Source: Struthio camelus
Taxonomy: Eukaryota; Chordata; Aves; Struthioniformes; Struthionidae
Direction: 5' to 3'
Assembly: GCF_040807025.1 (NCBI RefSeq)
Contig: NC_090967.1
Span: forward strand, 866,001-930,000
Length of the DNA stretch: 64,000 bases
The notes below the pieces were generated by a model. The model saw only the letters and a list, made by a program, of their open reading frames with translations, was not told the DNA's origin and searched no databases. This document shows positions 36,101 through 45,100 of this stretch, in pieces. The translations under genes and the position numbers were made by a program. Numbering within the stretch: the stretch's first letter is position 1; each line of letters opens with the position of its first letter.

Positions 36101-39100
36101 CTTAAGAATATGGAAATGTGTGTGGTGTTTAAAAAAAAAAAAAAAAAAGGGGGGGGGGGAGGAAAAAAAAACCACATTTCTGGTATCACTTGTCTTCCAG
36201 TTGGATTACAAGGTTGGTTGGAAGAAACTGAAAGAAGTATTCAGCATGGCCGGTGTTGTGGTTCGGGCAGACATACTAGAAGATAAAGATGGCAAAAGTC
36301 GCGGGATTGGGACCGTCACTTTTGAGCAAGCTATAGAGGCTGTTCAGGCTATATGTATCCTTGAAGGGTAATGATGGTAAGCAGTAGGCAAGATTGCCAG
36401 TATGTCCTGTACTAACTTCCATGAGTTAGCAAATAACTGTCAGTAAAGCAAGATGAAAGTATAATTTTCAGTATTACAACTGAGAGTATTGCTGCATTGT
36501 GGGAAATCAAGGCATTGCAGTGGACTGAGAACGTAAGGAAAACTGAAAAAGAAGAAAAAAGCCCAGCTTAAAATAATGCTTTTGTTTGCTCAGATGACTC
36601 TGAGTGGATTTCCTTTCACATATGGGGAAATGTGTTTCCAGCCCAAATGGGAAATTTCTGTCTCTGTTGTAGCTAGTGCTAAAATGTAGTTTCTAAGAAA
36701 AGATTTGTTATAAGTTTCTGTAATGGAGGTAAAAGAGGGAGTGCAACAGATACATCTGCAGTGTAGAAAGGCTGGATCTGGTGTGTTCCCCTGACCATTC
36801 TTACACGGTGGAAGTTCTGGTCTGGTATGTATAGCAGACTTCCAAAAACACCCAAGTACAGATCGCTAACTATGTTTGTGGTCTCTCAACTGGGACTATG
36901 GTATGGAGGGATGAAAGTATCCCCCTCTTCCCCTGAAAAGTGGCTTTGGCTGTTGAGTGTTGATTCCTTTTTTTCCTTAGACACCTTAGAAGTTAAGGCT
37001 ACTGGTTGTGTACTTTCAGTTCAGCTATTTGACATGGGAGAAAGAGTTGACTAAATTTTGAAGTAAGTCCCCTTAATGAATCAGATGACACTTGTATATT
37101 CATTGATTTCGAAATGTGCATCTTTTTCATGTTCAAAATATCTAAAGGTATTAGTGGAAACATTTAAGCACCTAGACTGGTTTGGAGAAACGCAAGCTCA
37201 TTTTACATGATGTCTTAATGACTTTAATTGCAAAAATATTCTTCTGACTAAGATTAATGTTTTAAATTAAAGATCATCTTTGAACACTCAGTAATTGGTT
37301 TTGGAAGCCTTTTAGTTTTGGAGAAGGCAGAAGGATTGTTGATAATCTGAATGACAATGTAAGAGGCAAACTGGAGGGATGTGGTTCTGTGACTGGGTTT
37401 TTGTGCTCCGCATCGGCAACACTTAGAGCTTTAAGACTTTGCGTGATTCCAGCACTTGAAAGATAATCTTTAACGAAATAATAGCAATGTTTAATGGCCA
37501 GCTGCTGTTTGACAGACCAATGCATGTAAAAATGGTAAGTACATTCAAATTCTCATTACTTTTTGAATTGATAATATGCTCCTGGTTTTGGATGGTAAAT
37601 GGCTTTAAGGTTGTTGCTTAATAGTGATCTGAGCAAGCAGAGAAACTAAATAGTTAGGACAAAGAAGTTGGTATATAGCCGTGTATTTTGCATCTCAATT
37701 CTAGCTTATGGGTTGAAGTATGAAAGTAAATGTGAATTCTGTTTAAAGATTTGTCTAATTCCTAGTGATATAAACCCCCACAATCCAAAACAACCCACAA
37801 AAGGTTATTTCTGATTATTCTGCTAGAAAACAATCACAGATAGAGTAAAGATCGCTTTAGCTTTGCGTTTCTGTTTTGTTTAAAGTTTGAATGAGATCCT
37901 AGCCTGCCTTCCGGCTAGAAGAACAAGAAATGGTTTCTTAAATTTTTTTTATTTGTTTAATGTATTGAATTGTATCTAGGATGAACGAGCTTTTCCAAAA
38001 GGAGACTTCTTTCCTCCAGAACGACCTCAACAACTTCCTCGTAAGTCTCTCCTACGTGACTGAACATGTTAAGTTTTTAGTTTGCCATGCAGCAACTTGA
38101 ATGCTTGCAACGCGAGACATGATCTGAAAGTATTTTGCTCTCAGCACTGCTTTTAGAGAGGCTTCCTTTGTATTTACATGTATTACTGAATATTACTTGT
38201 GTAATCTGCGTATTACTGAGTTTGAATCGGCTGACACCCTCCTTGCTGGCAAACAAAGCCGAGTCACTAATAGTACTCCTTAGGTGCAGGAAATTTGGGC
38301 TTAAGAGGTAGTGCTTTTGTAGCCCAGTAGCCTTAGGAGGAAGAGATGAATAATTAGAACGCACCTAAAAAGTTAAGCCTTTTTTTTTTTTTTTTTTAAG
38401 CTTGAGGCCACATACTTTTTTAGAACCTGGCCCCCATAAAATTCTAGCTCAATCTTTTGAAAACTAGTATCCAAATTGTCAGAATAACATTAAAGGAGAA
38501 AATAGTAATGTAGAGTTTCTCCCTCTTGTCTCTTTTTTGGATCCTTCTTTTACCTAATTGCTAGATTGTCTTAAGACAGTATCCCATTCATGTTCTTAAA
38601 GCTTCCAATTTCTCAATTGTAATCCAAAGGCCATGATGCCTTGTTGTACTGCTGTTAGTAGCATATTTTAATGGAGCCTTAATGAATTGATTAATGGAGA
38701 AAAACGTGCATCCTGATGTGTGCTGGTATTCTGGATATTGGATATTTTCCTCAAATTTAAAGGACTGAATTGAAGACCAGAGGATTTTTCAGGTCTTCAG
38801 AATAAGAAATTAAATGTATTGAACAGAAGAGGGCTGACTGGGAAAGGAAGAGCTAGAGGTCGGGCAAACACTAGCCATGTAGCCAAAACTTAATTTTGTT
38901 TAAATACAGCAAAAATGTAAAACATGGCTGACTGTTCTAAAACATAATGTAGTTGTGTTGTTAGTTCAACCAGTTGCTGTTTTCTTAGGCATGGGAACCA
39001 AACCTGCTGCGTTGCCAGTTTGCACGATCTTAGTGCTCGTCAGTCAATCTCCTAATTAGTTCAGAATTCTGATAATTCATTGTTCATCTGTCAAAGCCTT

Positions 39101-42100
39101 ATTCAGCAGCATTATTATTCATAGTTTTTATTGCTGCCTTGACTTTCTATAATGACATACTTTGTTTCAAGAGAAAGTCACTGGGTTCCAGTGTAATTCC
39201 TTGTGAATAAAACTCAGCAAATGCCACTGGAAACCTGTTTCCTGGCTTTATAGGAAAAAGTGACATCTTGCATTGTTCTAAAACAAGATTCGAAACTTCA
39301 GAGTCTTTTTTTTTTTTTTTTTTTTGAAATATAAAGGAGGAAGTCCTATTCTCATTGGCAAAGAATTATTTTAAGCTGTTTGTAAGTACAAGCAGAAAAG
39401 TTTTCTTCCTGATAAGTATGAGGAAAACAGGAGTGGTGTTTCATTTGTCTTTTTTCTTGGGACTTGGGAACCCTTAATTCATTTGGGTATAGGTAGATAC
39501 AAAATCATACCTGGAATGATGTACTTCCTTTGCTCAGGGAAAAGGCTGGCTGTGTGCTCTGGATTCTATAGGTGGCTATCTAATGATACATGGATCTTTG
39601 ATCATTTAAATTGTTACCTACAAGGGAAGATGTTTGGTCAAGGTGGAAATAAGCCTTTTATCAATCAAGGGTAATGTTCTGCAAAGGTTGGAAGTCTTTT
39701 ATACTAAATTGCCCACTCTGTTCTCCTTAGCTTAAGGAGTTGCATCACAAAATAAGATGAGGAAAGCAGTGTTCTAGCCAGTTGTTTTTTTCAGGAGTCA
39801 GCTCAAAAACACACACAAATTTTCTCAATAGCAAAATGGAAAGTGGAAGATGAAAAAAATATTTGAGATAATTTTTTAGTCTACTTCAAGACACATCTAC
39901 TCTGGTTTTAGTATATGCTTTCATGCTTCAAGTATACAGACCCAAAGGTGGGAACACAGCAAGCTTTTTAGAGGATGGAATTCAATTACTTAAGAATAAA
40001 ACTTGCTGTTTTGTCAAACTATGGAAACAAGGCTTTTTTGATATCTGAATATTTTCTTCAGATGGTCTTGGTGGTATTGGCATGGGATTAGGACCTGGAG
40101 GTCAACCTATTGATGCAAATCATTTAAACAAAGGCATGGGAATGGGCAACATGGGACCTGGAGGTAAGAAGATTACTCCTATGCTTTGTTTCATGAGAGC
40201 TTTAAGCTATATAGAAGGTAGATAGCTTTATTTTGCCAACACAAAAAGTTGAAGTGTATTAGGAGCGTTAAAGGCAACTGGGTTTTTGTTGAGCTAAGTA
40301 TTGAGCTTGGTAAAGGAAACTTGAACTAAACAGGCTGCTCCATTTTTTTTCCCCATGGTCAAGGCGCAGCTCTCACTTTCTGACTCTTGAGCATGAGCAG
40401 CAAACACTGCAAATGTACATTAAAATTTTAAAACCATCTGTCATCCTTAATATTTGTCAGTGGGCTTGCAAATCTGTGTTTAGGATATGTTTAAATAGCA
40501 AAAGTTTTAAAGAGCCACCGAAAAAAGTAGCACACATTCAGCTTTCAGTTTTTGAATGCCTGTGAGTTTTTCTTTTTGCTGCTTTTACCCACTAAGAAGG
40601 AACCTTGTGCTCTATTCAAGAGCTATCACATGTAAGCTCTTCAGTCCAAACAGTGGACATGCTATATGGTCTCTTTCTACAGCCAGTCTAATGGCTGAAT
40701 TTTTGTGGAATTATATCTGCTATATAAAGCTCTCTCTTTTATTTTGAGGAATGGGAATGGAAGGCATGGGCTTTGGAATGAATAAAATGGGAGGTAAGCT
40801 GTGATTTGTTGTTCTTGGTCCCCCCCCCCCCCCCCTTTAAAATGTGTATAGCTTGGACTACCAGTCATGTAAACTTAGCCGTATATGCCTAGCAGACGTT
40901 TGTGTTCTTTGAAATTGTCAGCAATTTAGTAATGGCTTGTTCCTTTTGGAGTATTATTAAAACTGCTGTGATGTAGCATATACAGATGTATGGAGAAGTG
41001 TTCAGTCTTCAGAGAAAACGTAACCAATGCTTTAGTCATTTAACTTGTTAAAATTGCCGTTGGCTTAGAAGATAAGGTGTGACCAAATTCTGACCAGACT
41101 TTGTATTGTGCCTGTGGAAATGTTCTGTGGAAACAGCTCATCTTGTGAAGTATAGATGCTAAGTTGAAAAGCATTGCTAAAGTATTGCTGAAAAATATTT
41201 TATTTCAGGAATGGAAGGTCCTTTTGGTGGCATGGAAAACATTGGTCGCTTTCCAGCTGGAATGAACATGGGCAGAATGAGTGGTAGGTATTATATTTTT
41301 TTTATATCAAATTCCGCATAGTCTCTGAAAGTTTAGCGCTAGAGAAACTTTATCTAGACTGGCCCTTTTCCTCTCTCCAGCTTTTACTGGAAAAACTTTG
41401 GGCTTACAGATGACACAGTGTTCACAAGCCCCTTGTGGCCTCTCAGTCACAAAAAGAATAATATATTGGGCCTGTCTTGAAAGCCTATTTTAGAATGAGG
41501 TAAACTACACTATGTATTTGACAGAAGAAACCTTCTTCAGGGCAAAGATGTGGTTTTCTATACTGAGATGAGTCCCATCTCAGTTTCGAGGACATGATTA
41601 AAAGAGGACATGATAAAACCTTTGCCTTTCTGTTAATCTTGAAAAATATGCCTAGTGTAAAATGTTCTCTCAACAGTCATTTAGACACCCTGAAGAAAAT
41701 ATTAAACTTAATCTTTACAGAGATGGATCGTGCAATGGGTGGAGGATTTGAGAGAGAATTTGGAAGAAATGAAATGGGAATGTCTCGTAGTTTTGGAGAC
41801 ACCTTGGAGAGAGGAATAGGTAAGTACACTATAAGTACTTCTCATACTTGTCGCTGGTGAACTATACATAGAAATCATGCATACTTTGTTATAATCAAAC
41901 AGACTAAATTTTTTTTATATAGCTTCTGTAATATCTTTTGATCAAAATCCTAAGAGCTGTACAGAAGACAGCTATATAAACCAGTAGTGATTTGATGTGC
42001 TGTGCAATAGAAGCCTGATAGGAGAAGAGACCCTTCCTGGCAGTGTAATTCGCTGCCTTGTGTCCTGAAATTTCATTCTAAACTGTCATATTTGTGCATG

Positions 42101-45100
42101 ACAAAGAGGAAGATTCTGACTGATGCATTTCCAAGCTTGCAACATAGCCTGCAGCCTAGGCAGCTGAGAGGAGAAATGTGGTATAACCTTAAGTTCCCTT
42201 CCTCCTGGACATTGTAAGAACCTGGTATAGCCTCATGCATCAGAGGACTGAAGAGAACACATTACTATGCAGCTTCAGGAATTAATATAGTACTAAAGTT
42301 TGTGCTCTTCGTGTGAGCTCTAAATATTTCCTTTTGGAACTCGGTGGGAAAAGGAAGACTATCAATGTAGCAAATAATATAAAATGGTACTTGAACTGAG
42401 CAAGTATAGCACAGTGCTGTTCTAATGGCTGTAGTAGCGTAGAGATGGCAAAAGATAAAGCCTTTCTTTCATAAAAATGTTCAAGTTCTGAACCTTTCCA
42501 TGTCTTCTGTGAGCATCTGTTCCACATGCATACAGTTTGATTCTGCCACTTGCTCGTAGGTTAACTTTTCCTTGTTCCTTAAATTATTCTGGTACTGCTG
42601 TGCTTTGTTAATCTAATTTAAATGCATTCTTAAATTGAAATGCGCTACACTGTTGCTGCTACAACTCAGATGTCTGTCTTTGTAAAACTGGATCTCAGAT
42701 GCAAGGGAAGATCTTATTTTGGTCATTAAAAAAGACAAATTTAAAAGTGAGGTTGCAAACCAAATATAGCCTGACTTTAAAAACTCCAAGCACTTAAAGC
42801 AGCAGTGCATTGATAGTAACTCATTGCATTATCACTTCTTGATATAGCATAGTACAGTCAAAGATAGCTTCTGGGAGATAATCTTTAGATAAGCCATATT
42901 ATTGCACTCATTAAAACACTTCGGGGGGGGAAAAGGAAAATCACTAGAAAAATTAAAAATATACATTTTTAGACTCTATGCTTCATTGGCAGCTGCCCAT
43001 TTTTGAAATGCTGCTGTTAAGATGCTAGGATTTTATTTCCTATGAAAACAAAACCCTGCTCCTTCCCATTATCTATGTAATGCCTAGCTTCCTAGGAAGC
43101 TAACAACTGACTCTGGAAATATTGGACTGCAGTAACCAGACACTTTAAACTGCAGAGTTCCTGAAACAAAGCTGAACTCAAATGTCTCAAAGTAGGCATT
43201 TTATTCTTCAATTTATAGAAAGAATTTTATTTGCTTTATAATTGAATCGCAACACTTAAATAACAAAAATTTGGTTCTACCTGCTTGCATGGGACTTCTG
43301 AGAGCCTCTCACAAATAAACACAGCACTGCTAGCTTTCCATTGAACAAATACTAATGGTTTATTGCTGTCCTTTCTTCATTTAAAAAAATAAAGCTTGCT
43401 AAAATACAGATCTCACAACCTGAAACCATTCTGTTTTGCAAGATCCTCCTGAAGCTCAAAAAACAGAAGCAGGATGAGCGCTGTTCTTAAACGTGGTTGC
43501 TTCAGGCTTCTGCAGGCATATAGGTTCATGTTATACTTGTATTTAATGAAGGAGAACGAGATAGGTTTTTAGACTATTTAAGCACATGGTTATTTTAAGA
43601 TTTTTTTTCCTCTGTTTGGAATCAAACCCAGGATTTCTTTACAATACTGCGGTGCTAAACTTGATTTGATGGATAACCTGTGATCCTTTGTACAGCAGCA
43701 AGTTGGCTTAAACTATAGGGAGGTGATCCTTTCACTGTAGAAACCAGAATATTCTGTAGCAGAGTTGGAAGAACTCAGTCAACATTTTGTGAAGCAAACT
43801 TTGAAATGCTGTTCCTACTTGCACTTTATGGCACAGGCAACCTTTTCATGCTTCTTCCCACCCACATTAAAAGGCCAAGCATACTGTGTGAATTTGTAAT
43901 GGTCATACTGCTGTGGTTCTTGTGTGGATTTTTTTTCTCCAATCTTAGAGCTCTAGAGACAAATGACTCTTAGGTTTGGAGAGGCTTTTCTTGTAGCAGT
44001 CTTCCTGGCTTGGCAGAAGGGCTTTTTGAATTACGTGGCAAGGATGATGGGATTTCATTTCTCTTCCCAGCAATCAATGTTTGAAGTGTAATTTTATCTA
44101 TTAAATAGTTGTCCTTGCTGTATTATCCCCATTGCACTTCAGTGGACAAATAATGCCTAAAGTTTAATATAAAATATCACTTTTATCTCCTGATTGTCTA
44201 GGATCTGCAGATGCCTTCAGAATCTTTTCATTTGTCTTTTGAAGTCTTTGTGCATACAGAAGTTAAACATCTTAGAGCAGGAATAAACTTTTCTCCTTCA
44301 AAACTATAGCCTGTGGTCTAGTGAGATTACTGCTCCCTTAAGTCATGTGTTATAGCCATTATAGTCCGTAAACAACGCTACCACTCTTATACTCTGAAAT
44401 ACAGCTTTGCTTCACGTTCTGCAGCAGCAGAACACATAGCACGCAGTCACTTTTTTATTAATGGTAGAGCTTAAGGCATTTTGGGGATGCAAATATGTAT
44501 CAGGTTGATTTTTGTCTATATATGGTTACTGATAATCATATGTTGTGTTCCAGGTGGTGGAAATGCCAGCATTCCTGGGATTGAGAGGATGGCACCTGGC
44601 ATTGATCGTATGGGCTCGGGAATAGAAAGAATACCTTCCGGGATGGGGCACGGGATGGAGAGAGTAGGGTCAGAAATAGACAGGATGGGTCTTGTTTTGG
44701 ATCGCATGAGTTCCAATGTTGATCGAATGGGTTCAGGAATTGATCGAATGGCCCCTCTGGGCATAGATCACATTGCTCCTAACATCGAGAGAATGGGCCC
44801 AGCTATTGAGAGAATGGGTTCTGGTATAGAAAGAATGGGTTCTGGAATAGGCTTTGGTATCGAGCGAATGGGTGCTGCCATTGATCGTGTTGGTACCACT
44901 ATGGACAGAATGGGATCAGGTGTAGAACGTATGGGTTCTGGCATGGATAGAATGGGTATAGGTATGGAGCGTATGGTCCCTGCTGGAATGGGAGCTGGAA
45001 TGGGTCAGGTCATAGAGAGAATGCCAGCTGGTTTGGATCGCATAGGTGCCACTCCTATGGAAAGAATAGGAATAGATCGTATGGGTGCTGCTAGCATGGA

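Noticed and set aside
36355..36368. A 14-base longer exon 7 ending at a GTAATG donor
   Set aside because: It would break the reading frame into exon 8; the U12-type donor at 36355 gives the conserved AISMFNGQ.
44481..44553. Upstream in-frame methionine of the long exon 14 frame
   Set aside because: It lies before the acceptor CAG at 44551-44553, and the extra residues do not match hnRNP M.
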